Source of the DNA: a virus
Length of the DNA stretch: 39,186 nt
Reading direction: 5' to 3' (one strand)
IMG/VR virus record: IMGVR_UViG_3300021792_000237
Location: 1 to 39,186 of that record
The notes under the pieces are model-generated. The model saw only the letters and a program-made list of their open reading frames with translations. It searched no databases and was not told where the DNA came from. Of this stretch, positions 16,789 through 23,824 are shown piece by piece. A program made the position numbers and the translations under genes. How positions within the stretch are numbered: position 1 is the first letter of the stretch; every line of letters begins with the position of its first letter.

Positions 16789-17094
16789 TTAAGTGAGTTC
16801 ATTTCCCCAGTCCATGGGTTTAACACCGCTTTTCTCGATTAAATCAGTAAGGTCGTTTTCAATATCGGGTATCAAAATAGGCTGATATTCATCAAACAAT
16901 GCATCGTCTTCATCTCTAAACGGGTCATCTAACTTTTCAATAATTTTTACATGGTATTGTTGAGGTTCACTTTCAAAGCGGGGTTCTTTCCACAAATACA
17001 GTAAATCGCTATGTTCATTTATAAGTGTTAGTAATGCCGCTGCCGAATCTTTATGTTTTAATACTTGTTGCCAAACGCTTTCTAATTGGTCCAT
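16789..17094 (-). CDS. 101-aa acidic protein of unknown function (probable moron)
   Basis: 101 residues, strongly acidic (EDDALFDEYQPILIPDIENDLTDLIEK). No membrane segment or signal peptide. It is inserted, together with the 78-aa membrane protein, between the gpF-like head gene and the Ala/Lys-rich head gene, where Mu-type phages have no such pair. The flanks hold a long inverted repeat (17108-17170) and the 22-bp repeat (16762-16783). ATG at 17094 lies behind a GAGTCC...AAAA leader with only a weak ribosome site. I do not recognise it. A cargo role is inferred from the flanks. Confidence 0.55.
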   Translation of the reverse strand: MDQLESVWQQVLKHKDSAAALLTLINEHSDLLYLWKEPRFESEPQQYHVKIIEKLDDPFRDEDDALFDEYQPILIPDIENDLTDLIEKSGVKPMDWGNELT

Positions 17095-17107
17095 TTTTAA
17101 CGAGTCC

Positions 17108-17170
17108 TTATGATGGCTAATTCAAAATAATAAAAGTCCCTTTAAAATAATAACGACCTTGCCATCATAA
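17108..17170. repeat. Long inverted repeat between two small cargo genes
   Basis: TTATGATGGC (17108-17117) and GCCATCATAA (17161-17170) are perfect 10-bp inverted arms around a 43-bp spacer. The spacer contains two copies of AAAATAATA. It fills the intergenic gap between the 78-aa and the 101-aa genes. It may be a hairpin, operator or small mobile remnant; nothing shows which. Confidence 0.6.
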
Positions 17171-17181
17171 TTACACATGTA

Positions 17182-17418
17182 TTAACTATTTTTTGACGAA
17201 TCCACCCAATCAATTTCAGGTATCACTTTTTTTACTTCAGCTAGGTAAATATACATGGCGCATAGAGGCCATAACAAAGCCCATATGAATACCTTTTTAA
17301 CGAAATATCTTGGAATGCATTCATTTTTTCTCACACATTCTTCTGCGGCCACTAACCAACCAGCAAGAGAAAAACCAAACCCTATAAATAAATACGCATA
17401 TAAAATTAATAGTGTCAT
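17182..17418 (-). CDS. 78-aa membrane protein, probable moron
   Basis: 78 residues with two likely membrane segments: about 3-22 (LLILYAYLFIGFGFSLAGWL) and about 46-62 (KVFIWALLWPLCAMYIYLA). A Cys-containing charged loop (EECVRKNECIPR) lies between them. The C-terminus is acidic. It follows the gpF-like gene by 9 bp with AGGAG in front of its ATG. Small phage membrane proteins often act in superinfection exclusion or as holins; position in the head module speaks against holin. Function unknown. Confidence 0.6.
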   Translation of the reverse strand: MTLLILYAYLFIGFGFSLAGWLVAAEECVRKNECIPRYFVKKVFIWALLWPLCAMYIYLAEVKKVIPEIDWVDSSKNS

Positions 17419-17427
17419 TTCTATCTC

Positions 17428-18267
17428 CTAAGTTTTTACTGTCAGATTCGGATCAACTTCCCAGTGCTTCATCACGGGCACCGTAAAGCAGCTACAATTG
17501 ACTGTTTCTTTTGCTGGCGCTTTGGGGTCATGAGGGTGCATCATCTTAATGCCCCCAATAGTAAAAGGTTCATTTGCAGCAGCGCGAGTATTGTTTGCGG
17601 CCAAGTGACTAACGCGGTGTTCTTTACGCCGACCTAAACGCCACTCTTTTTCCATGCCTGGTACTGCATCACCAATTTCGTTCATGCGCATATGGCTTGC
17701 TGTGTTATACAAGCGGCTAAGCTCAGTGTTTACAATCGCCTTAGCGCGCCACATTTTTTTCTCGCCTAAACTTTCTGCTATGGCTTTTTTAGCAGTTTCG
17801 CTATCTTGCGCCCCCATCATCACAAGACCAAGTTGCGATCGAATATAATCAGCCTTCCCGCTTAATACATCTTTAATTCGGTCAACCATAAAATTATCAA
17901 TGGCCACAAGCTGACGATGCTGTAAAAGCTGCGTCATAGCATTTACCGTTACACCACCGGCTTTAAGTGGCGCATCTATTAAATTAATGCCAGCCACCCA
18001 AGTAGTTTGTGAAAAAGCTTTAATTTGTGCAGCGCTTCGCTCACCCAGTTCAAGCATCACCTGGTTAATTTGCCCCTGCAACTTGCCATAGTGCCATTGC
18101 TGCCAATCTGTCGGCTGTCCTTGTAATATGGTTTGCGTGTTTTCTTCAGCAAGCTCAAGCAAACGCAACAGCGAATCCCAAAGCCCCTGCTTATTTTTAA
18201 GTAGCGCTTTAAGCTGTGCTGTACGGGCTTTATTAAAGGCCTTGGTGCGTTCACTCGGTGTCATCAT
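17428..18267 (-). CDS. Head morphogenesis protein, Mu gpF-like (SPP1 gp7 family)
   Basis: 279 residues. The C-terminal part has the Mu gpF/SPP1 gp7 pattern: KAIVNTELSRLYNTA, EKEWRLGRRKEHRVSHLAAN, IGGIKMMHPHDPKAP and the closing VNCSCFTVPV. These minor head proteins associate with the portal and enter the head (family knowledge). It starts inside the 3' end of the portal gene (17-bp overlap), as expected of a portal partner. The length is shorter than Mu gpF (about 420 residues). Confidence 0.85.
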   Translation of the reverse strand: MMTPSERTKAFNKARTAQLKALLKNKQGLWDSLLRLLELAEENTQTILQGQPTDWQQWHYGKLQGQINQVMLELGERSAAQIKAFSQTTWVAGINLIDAPLKAGGVTVNAMTQLLQHRQLVAIDNFMVDRIKDVLSGKADYIRSQLGLVMMGAQDSETAKKAIAESLGEKKMWRAKAIVNTELSRLYNTASHMRMNEIGDAVPGMEKEWRLGRRKEHRVSHLAANNTRAAANEPFTIGGIKMMHPHDPKAPAKETVNCSCFTVPVMKHWEVDPNLTVKT

Positions 18268-19774
18268 CTAAGCCTGCATCATCTGCGCCATCAAACTCGT
18301 TAAAGGTGTCGGCCTTTACCTGGTCTTTCGCTTTTTGGGCAATAGCAGCTTGCGCGTTTATAAGCTCTTGCTCAGGGTCAATCTCAACACCTAATCGGTC
18401 CGCAATTGATGCAATCACACTTAACCCCGTTTCTTCGGTCATAATGCCCTGCGTAATCCCTAGGTTTACCGCTACCACAACTTGCTGCAGTGCAGCAGCA
18501 TAGCGGCTTATATCTTTAGCGGTCATTTCTGGCATCACCACCTTTGACTTAAACACATCAGTTTCAACCATGCGGTCAGGCTCAATGCCCATGGTTGCTG
18601 TGTAGTACTGGCGAATAACAAAGGTCGCTATTTCGTGCAGCATATAAATAATGTAGCGCTGGCGCATAGCAAGTATTTTAAATGTCGGCTCGGCCATGGC
18701 TTCACCGTTCGCACGGTTAACATCCCCCCCATCAGCAAACCAACTTGGTGGCATAGTCGCACCACCAAGCATGTGGTTTCTAAATAATTTGGCTAAGGCT
18801 TCGGTGTCGCCAGAGCCTAGGCTGGGGCTTTCTGCTTTCCACTCTTCTGAATCGTTATGCACATTTGCTGAGCCTGGTCTTGGCGGGTTGCTTTCAATTT
18901 CTGCAGCTCGGGCATTTACTTTATTTTGGTCAGCGCCTTTTAAAGTAACATCCCACACAAACGCCCGGGAGTTTTCGGCACGATCGCCTTCACCAAAAAT
19001 AAAGTCGTCGTATAAATCTAAAAAATCACACTGCGCAGTTAAATCAGAGTTGCCCCGTCCGTGGGCGCAAAAGCTGTTAATTGAAAAATAAAAAATATCG
19101 CCATCATTAAACCCTTCACGTAATCGTTGTGTTTGTTTGGTAAACACCGACTCTGGGCCATTGATGATCACTCTATAAATGTATTGTCGGCCATTTGTCA
19201 TACGCTTGGTTTTTACACCAACCGGCTGCTCTGGATTGCGCGGGTCGTAAATAACTTCCTCAACATGTGCAGGGTCTAGGTAACTTAATTGCACTTCGCC
19301 ACTAAGCGGATTAACAAAAGCAGGGTAAAACTGCTCGCCAAATATCGACAGCTCACGCACTTTCTTTTCAAGCTTAATAGCCATGTTATTAATTGGGTGC
19401 GTCCAAAATGCATCGATGACGGCTTGATAGTCTTCATCCTCGTTCGTGACTTTTACGCCTTCCGCCAATAAATACGCGAGCGGTAACTCAATAATGCGGT
19501 TAGCAATCATGTTACTTTGCCAAAGGTAAGGCGCTATTTTGTTCATGCGTGCGCGTGTTGGCCCACTTAAGTTACGATTAGAATCACCAGAGAGCTTTGA
19601 ATATAAGTGGTCATCAGCATCAATTGAGCCAACCATAGCACCTGCTGCTTCTTTAAATGTGGTAGCTGATTCATTTGCAGCAGTGTTGCTTGCAATTGTT
19701 TCAGTAACAATTGCAGCAATTTTTGCTGCAAATTCTGCCTCTTGTTTTGCCTTGCGCTTTTTTGAACCAAACAT
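18251..19774 (-). CDS. Portal protein
   Basis: 507 residues. It follows the large terminase and precedes gpF, the Mu gp29 slot. The basic N-terminus (FGSKKRKAKQ) is followed by a portal-type core: RMNKIAPYLWQSNMIANRII, KKVRELSIFGEQFYPAF, SYLDPAHVEEVIYDP and GGATMPPSWFADGGDVNRANGEAM near residues 345-370. The C-terminal tail is very acidic (GADDAGLDDDTE). The portal ring is the DNA gate of the head and docks the terminase. The 134-bp gap upstream holds no gene. Confidence 0.85.
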   Translation of the reverse strand: MFGSKKRKAKQEAEFAAKIAAIVTETIASNTAANESATTFKEAAGAMVGSIDADDHLYSKLSGDSNRNLSGPTRARMNKIAPYLWQSNMIANRIIELPLAYLLAEGVKVTNEDEDYQAVIDAFWTHPINNMAIKLEKKVRELSIFGEQFYPAFVNPLSGEVQLSYLDPAHVEEVIYDPRNPEQPVGVKTKRMTNGRQYIYRVIINGPESVFTKQTQRLREGFNDGDIFYFSINSFCAHGRGNSDLTAQCDFLDLYDDFIFGEGDRAENSRAFVWDVTLKGADQNKVNARAAEIESNPPRPGSANVHNDSEEWKAESPSLGSGDTEALAKLFRNHMLGGATMPPSWFADGGDVNRANGEAMAEPTFKILAMRQRYIIYMLHEIATFVIRQYYTATMGIEPDRMVETDVFKSKVVMPEMTAKDISRYAAALQQVVVAVNLGITQGIMTEETGLSVIASIADRLGVEIDPEQELINAQAAIAQKAKDQVKADTFNEFDGADDAGLDDDTE

Positions 19775-19908
19775 AGCTTTTTAACCCTTTTGTAAATCTT
19801 TTACATTTGCCTAGGCGGCGCTAAATAAAATTTTCCGTGCAATGGCACTCAAAACACATTGCAAACGCTTAAAATCGCTCTGAGAGCGTCACCCTTAGTT
19901 TTTGATTT
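19775..19908 (-). other. Intergenic gap with hairpins between terminase and portal
   Basis: The largest gap in the head module. It contains a CGCTC-TGA-GAGCG hairpin (19876-19888), followed on the minus strand by ATTTTAA, so it may be a weak terminator after the terminase. A second arm pair, GCAATG and CATTGC, lies nearby. A promoter for the portal operon could lie here, but I see no clear boxes. Confidence 0.35.
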
Positions 19909-21600
19909 TTACCCAGACTTATCTGTTAGCACTTGGCCACTTTCATTTATGGTTCGATAGTTGAAGTCATCGCCACCTAAACTAATCCAAGCAAGTTGCT
20001 CATTTCTAAAGTTGCCAATAAATATCCATTCAGAGCCGTTAAAGTACTGAAGTGTTACTTTCTTAGTTGGAGCCAAATAGCCAATTGCTCGTCTAAACAA
20101 ACCGCCTGCACGTGTTCGGCCTTGCAGGCGAGATGGTCGGGTATTCATTGAGTTTTCAGCTTTGGGCACATTGACACCTGCAGCTGGCTCGCCCTCTTCC
20201 AAAGTCGCTGCATTTACAAGTACACCCGCAACGGCAGTATCGCCGTGTCGCCATTTACCATCACTGCCTTTGTCTCGGCCGTCATCCATTTTTGGCTGGC
20301 CTTTATCTAAAATAACGCGCCGATGATCAGCCACTACATCTTCACTCTCAGGCACGGTAATTAATTTGCTCTCGAGCGCAGCTTTATATTTAGGGAAAAA
20401 TTGGTTGTACCAAGGCCGCGATAACATCACGCAATCAATTCGGCTTTCGCCATAACGTTGCATAGCTTTTTCTGCCAACGATTGGCCATTACCTCGGCTA
20501 TCAAATTTGCCGTGAAAAAACAGCGGAACATTATCGAGCAGGTAAAAGGTAATTTGCTCTTGGCAATCAAACGGAATGTTTCTTAACTCAATTAAAAATG
20601 GCGTGTGGTATTTAGTAGGGCTTTCTTGCTGCATAAGCCATTGCACACTTAAGTCACCGCTTCGGCCAAAGTCTTGCCCGAACACAGTTCGTTTACCTGG
20701 CATGGCATCAATTAACGGTTTAATTGTGTCTTTCAGCCAATCATCAATTATGCGAGTACGCTCAGGGTTCGTAACAAAATCATCAGGCTTTTCTAAGCGA
20801 ACGACTTTGCTATCTGGGTGCTGGCAACGTTCAACCAGCATACGGTTAATGTAAACACCACCGCCTGCACTTGGGATCACATCAAGTTCTTCTGCCGCAC
20901 CATCACCATAAAAGTCGTATATTTCTTGCGCCCAGGCATCTTCTTTTTCTTGAGTCCACTCTAGGCCCTTCATGGCACAAATGCGTTTATACAAGCCTTG
21001 GCTTAGCGCTTCTCTAAATGTTGTGCGGTAAACCTTGTATGGTTTTTTCCCTGCGCGACATTCTTTAATAAGTAAATTAAATGGGTTTTCTTCACCATCA
21101 TGGGTGCTGATAATGCGCACCTTACCGCCCCAAATTAACAGGGCAAAAGCGGCTTTAATAAGTTCATCTAAATTATCGTGGAATGCAGCTTCATCAAGTA
21201 TCACGCGGCCTTGTTTACCACGTAAGTTTGATGGCCGAGAACTCAGCGCAATAATTCGAAAGCCACTAGCAAAGCGAATTACATAAGTAAGAATATCCTT
21301 ACCTTCATCAGTAATAATCTCTTCGCTTACGTCATCACACACTTCGTTAAAGCTTTTAGCCCAGTTCGCACAGTCACGAATAAACTCTTCGGCCATATCT
21401 TTGTTATAACCGATGTACCAGCAATCCATGCCGCCAGCTGCTTTACTTGCCGCAGCATCAAGTACACTCGCTGCAGCCTCGCCCCAACTTAAACCTATAC
21501 GGCGCGACTTTTCATAAATGATAACGGGCGACTGGTCCCAAACATATTCCGCCTGGTACGGTAATAAGATCGACGTTAACTCTTGTGTGTCCATTGCCAT
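19909..21600 (-). CDS. Terminase large subunit (Mu gp28-like)
   Basis: 563 residues. ATPase: Walker A-like EKSRRIGLSWG (30-40), Walker B GRVILDEAAF with Asp136-Glu137, and coupling motif ISTHDG near 164-169. Nuclease: FGQDFGRSGDLSVQWL with Asp310, and later acidic residues. It cuts and packages DNA from integrated copies by headful, as in Mu (family knowledge). The start overlaps the small terminase stop (TAATG). The last 75 residues are a small beta-rich tail (VTLQYFNGSEWIFIGNFRNE). All key residues look intact. Confidence 0.92.
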   Translation of the reverse strand: MAMDTQELTSILLPYQAEYVWDQSPVIIYEKSRRIGLSWGEAAASVLDAAASKAAGGMDCWYIGYNKDMAEEFIRDCANWAKSFNEVCDDVSEEIITDEGKDILTYVIRFASGFRIIALSSRPSNLRGKQGRVILDEAAFHDNLDELIKAAFALLIWGGKVRIISTHDGEENPFNLLIKECRAGKKPYKVYRTTFREALSQGLYKRICAMKGLEWTQEKEDAWAQEIYDFYGDGAAEELDVIPSAGGGVYINRMLVERCQHPDSKVVRLEKPDDFVTNPERTRIIDDWLKDTIKPLIDAMPGKRTVFGQDFGRSGDLSVQWLMQQESPTKYHTPFLIELRNIPFDCQEQITFYLLDNVPLFFHGKFDSRGNGQSLAEKAMQRYGESRIDCVMLSRPWYNQFFPKYKAALESKLITVPESEDVVADHRRVILDKGQPKMDDGRDKGSDGKWRHGDTAVAGVLVNAATLEEGEPAAGVNVPKAENSMNTRPSRLQGRTRAGGLFRRAIGYLAPTKKVTLQYFNGSEWIFIGNFRNEQLAWISLGGDDFNYRTINESGQVLTDKSG

Positions 21601-22175
21601 TACAAACGATCCCCAGCAATGGCTCGGCGTATTAAATCAATATTGCCAGAGCTTAAACCTGCCGTTTTAGCCGCACTTTCTGCTTGCTCTTGTGCCTCGG
21701 CTAACGCTTGTTTTCGGGCTTTCTCAGCAATTTGTTTTTCTAAGTCAGCGTTATAGTTTGCACTGCGTTGCAACCGGCTAATACTTAAAACCAAATCACC
21801 AAGCGTTTCAGGATCAATCGGATCTTCTTGGCTCATTAAATTAGAGGTCGTTTTAAATGCAGCGCTTTGCAACAGGTTCATTAACACTCGGCCAGTATCA
21901 CCAATACTCGATAAATCGCATTGTTTGGATAGCGCCTCAACATAAGCCTGGCTTTGTTTAATATCGTGGCTAATTTGTTCAATACGCTTTTTCTCACGCC
22001 AAACCGTATTGTCATCAATTGACTCAACATCGGTTTGCTCACCACTTATGTTTGCCAGTTCGTCGTTAATCGCATCGGCAATTTGCTGGCAAGTGTATTG
22101 CTTAGTGCCTAGCATCTCGCGCAAGTTTTCACGTATATGCTCAGGTAAGCGCTCAATCTTATTGCCGCGTGCCAT
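21600..22175 (-). CDS. Terminase small subunit, DUF3486 (Mu gp27-like)
   Basis: 191 residues from ATG 22175 (MARGNKIERLPEHIRENLREML). An upstream Met at 22310 would add 45 residues inside the gp26-like gene. The N-terminus matches DUF3486: a basic start, LPEHIRENL, then a helix-turn-helix-like part (TCQQIADAIND). The centre holds long helices (HDIKQSQAYVEALSKQ) and a Glu/Ala-rich C-terminus. It recognises DNA for packaging in Mu-type phages. The gp26-like stop lies 1 bp upstream. Confidence 0.82.
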   Translation of the reverse strand: MARGNKIERLPEHIRENLREMLGTKQYTCQQIADAINDELANISGEQTDVESIDDNTVWREKKRIEQISHDIKQSQAYVEALSKQCDLSSIGDTGRVLMNLLQSAAFKTTSNLMSQEDPIDPETLGDLVLSISRLQRSANYNADLEKQIAEKARKQALAEAQEQAESAAKTAGLSSGNIDLIRRAIAGDRL

Positions 22176-22176
22176 G

Positions 22177-22473
22177 TTAGTTGCCTCCTGGTGCTGGGCG
22201 CTTAACACCGTCAACCGACTTACGGCCAGTAGCAACATCAGCGCCTTGCTCAGTAATCCGTGCAACCAAGGTTTTATCACCCACCACATCAATAGTGAGC
22301 AAACCCACATCTTCTAAAAAGCGCATATGGGCACGCACTCTATCGCGGCTAATATTGTGGCCATAGGTTGCTAATACACAGCTCAACATACTGCAGTTAG
22401 CGCTATAGCCTGCCGCCTCGTTTAAGGCGCGCAAAATAACTAAACGCTGATCAGCATCAAATAGGTCTTTCAT
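22177..22473 (-). CDS. Mu gp26-like winged-helix protein
   Basis: 98 residues from ATG 22473 (MKDLFDADQR). A longer reading from 22512 is in the 56-aa gene's region and lacks a start signal. The sequence looks like a winged helix: RLVILRALNEAAGYSANCSM, ISRDRVRAHMRFLEDVGLL, TLVARITEQGADVATGR. In Mu this slot holds gp26, of unknown role. The ArsR-like end is common in Mu-type prophages just before DUF3486. Function inferred as a DNA-binding packaging or late factor. Confidence 0.65.
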   Translation of the reverse strand: MKDLFDADQRLVILRALNEAAGYSANCSMLSCVLATYGHNISRDRVRAHMRFLEDVGLLTIDVVGDKTLVARITEQGADVATGRKSVDGVKRPAPGGN

Positions 22474-22627
22474 TGTCCTCACCCTTAAAAAAGCGCTCAT
22501 AAATAAACGCAATAAAAAACTGGCCTAACGAATAGCCAACTCGAAAACACACGTACATGAAGAAAAAGAACCCAGCGATTAACAGGCAAAGTACAAACCA
22601 CAGCTCTAGTTCATGTTCATTTGGCAT
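22457..22627 (-). CDS. Small 56-aa membrane protein in the lysis/packaging region
   Basis: Reads MPNEHELELW, one long membrane segment (FVLCLLIAGFFFFMYVCF, about 11-28), then GYSLGQFFIAFIYERFFKGE. The ATG overlaps the DUF2730 stop (TAATG) and its 3' end overlaps the gp26-like ATG. Overlaps on both sides and a consistent frame make it real. It could be a holin-type or lysis accessory protein; that is an inference from size, membrane segment and closeness to the endolysin. Confidence 0.65.
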   Translation of the reverse strand: MPNEHELELWFVLCLLIAGFFFFMYVCFRVGYSLGQFFIAFIYERFFKGEDNERPI

Positions 22628-22980
22628 TACTGTTTACCTGAGAATTTTGATTCAACAATCAAATTAAGTGGATGCTCAATGCGTTTTAAAAGATCATGTA
22701 AATGGTTATTTTCACTCTGTAACTTGGCGACTTCTTTACTTAACGCACTAACATTTTGAGGTAAGTCTTTAACCTCAACTTCGATGCGTTGCACAGCCGC
22801 TTTGACTTCAGTAAAATCTTCATTCTTCACATACGTTTGCTCTACCGTTTGCAATCGCTTGTCTTGTGCAGACACATCATCTTTGCTAGCAAATGACTTT
22901 TTAAGTGCATACACCACCACGAAAAACACCAATAAAACTACACCTTGCACCCACGGGTACCACTTTACATATTCATCCAC
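22627..22980 (-). CDS. DUF2730 protein (Mu gp25-like), membrane-anchored coiled coil
   Basis: 117 residues from GTG 22980 (read as MDEYVKWYPWVQG). AGGAG lies 8 nt upstream, and the GTG overlaps the end of the preceding gene. A reading from 23043 would lack a ribosome site. Membrane segment about 10-30 (VVLLVFFVVVYALKKSF), then a coiled coil (VKAAVQRIEVEVKDLPQNVSALSKEVAKLQSEN). This layout is that of DUF2730 in Mu gp25. Its role is unknown. Its anchor and coiled coil also suit a spanin-like or holin-like part in lysis, but this is not established. Confidence 0.75.
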   Translation of the reverse strand: MDEYVKWYPWVQGVVLLVFFVVVYALKKSFASKDDVSAQDKRLQTVEQTYVKNEDFTEVKAAVQRIEVEVKDLPQNVSALSKEVAKLQSENNHLHDLLKRIEHPLNLIVESKFSGKQ

Positions 22981-23194
22981 GGGGATTACTCCTATTTGTT
23001 TTTGCTGTATTTGCAATGCGGGCTTCGGCTTCAAGGCGAACACCGCTAATTGAGTGCCAGCCTTTTAAAAATGCATTAACTAAAGTGGGGTCGCCCACAG
23101 GGCAAATGCTTTGTGGGTCTGGGTTGGTACCATTTTGGTAGGTGCTAATTCGCATGGCTCGGCCACGCTTAACGTATTCAGGGTAACTTTTCAT
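22973..23194 (-). CDS. 73-aa protein downstream of the endolysin, unknown
   Basis: 73 residues: MKSYPEYVKRGRAMRISTYQNGTNPDPQSICPVGDPTLVNAFLKGWHS and so on to NRSNPRG (not one continuous motif). Its start overlaps the endolysin stop by 4 bp (ATGA), and its stop overlaps the DUF2730 GTG. It holds no membrane segment. In Mu the slot is gp23/gp24, but I see no spanin-like signal or lipobox. Function unknown. Confidence 0.6.
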   Translation of the reverse strand: MKSYPEYVKRGRAMRISTYQNGTNPDPQSICPVGDPTLVNAFLKGWHSISGVRLEAEARIANTAKTNRSNPRG

Positions 23195-23763
23195 GCTGCC
23201 TCACTCATTTTAAGTTCACGAATAACGCGCTCGATGCGGTTTTCAAGCTTAAATAAGCGGCGATGCCAGCCAAATAAAAAAGCAATTTGGCTAGGATCAT
23301 TAACTACAATACGGCTGTATTTGCTGGCGCGGCGTGCAAAGTAGTCAACCATTAGGTTAGTTTGATTTGCGTTAATGGCTGCAGCAAAGGTGCGTGAACC
23401 TAATATGCCATCAACCTTTACTCGCAATACTTGCTGCAAAAGCATATTGGCCAGTGGCACGCCATGGTTAATAGCTGAATCTAGATGCAACATGGCTAAT
23501 TCATACAAACCATACTCAGCCAGTTCTTTAGCACGGCTACCGCGCCAAAAATCACGATGGTAAATGCGCATGGCTTGATGCCATGTCAAATTAGCTATAT
23601 CAACATTCGGGTAAGCAGCTTGGCTAATGCCATACCGCGTTCGCCCACCTTTGTCGGCGCTATGATCAGAGTCGCCTCCTTCTGCCTCATATATCCAGTC
23701 CATGCAAAATAAAAATGCACGGCTGTAATTCGGGGTAAGGTCGGCAAAGTTTTGTGTTTTCAT
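23191..23763 (-). CDS. Endolysin, GH108 family (Mu gp22 position)
   Basis: 190 residues. The N-terminal GH108 domain has YEAEGG with catalytic Glu28, then DHSADKGGRTRYGIS and TWHQAMRIYHRDFW. A C-terminal peptidoglycan-binding domain follows (QQVLRVKVDGILGSRTFAAAI). It hydrolyses peptidoglycan for lysis. No signal peptide is visible, so it needs a holin. It is the first gene of the late lysis/packaging run, as in Mu. Its ATG has no Shine-Dalgarno and lies at the edge of a strong hairpin. The 60-bp gap upstream has copy B of the 22-bp repeat. Confidence 0.88.
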   Translation of the reverse strand: MKTQNFADLTPNYSRAFLFCMDWIYEAEGGDSDHSADKGGRTRYGISQAAYPNVDIANLTWHQAMRIYHRDFWRGSRAKELAEYGLYELAMLHLDSAINHGVPLANMLLQQVLRVKVDGILGSRTFAAAINANQTNLMVDYFARRASKYSRIVVNDPSQIAFLFGWHRRLFKLENRIERVIRELKMSEAA

Positions 23764-23782
23764 AGCGCCAGTGTGGCGCTAT
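23762..23782 (-). promoter_or_regulatory. Hairpin enclosing the endolysin start codon
   Basis: ATAGCGCCA (minus, 23782-23774), loop CAC, then TGGCGCTAT (23770-23762): a perfect 9-bp stem. The last AT of the 3' arm are the first two bases of the endolysin ATG (23763-23761). No Shine-Dalgarno is visible upstream. It could restrict lysis gene translation until unfolded. Confidence 0.65.
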
Positions 23783-23790
23783 TTACTGAG

Positions 23791-23812
23791 GGGCTAAATT
23801 AAAGGGTTTTAG
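23791..23812 (-). repeat. 22-bp repeat, copy B (candidate late regulatory site)
   Basis: Identical to 16762-16783. It lies 12 bp after the RES-gene stop (23825) and 27 bp before the endolysin ATG. The minus strand has CTAAA and TTTAG arms separated by 9 bp. Confidence 0.6.
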
Positions 23813-23824
23813 TAAAAAATGGAG

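Noticed and set aside
19876-19888. Full rho-independent terminator after the large terminase
   Set aside because: The stem has only 5 bp and the following ATTTTAA is a weak T-run, so it is listed only as a possible element in the gap.
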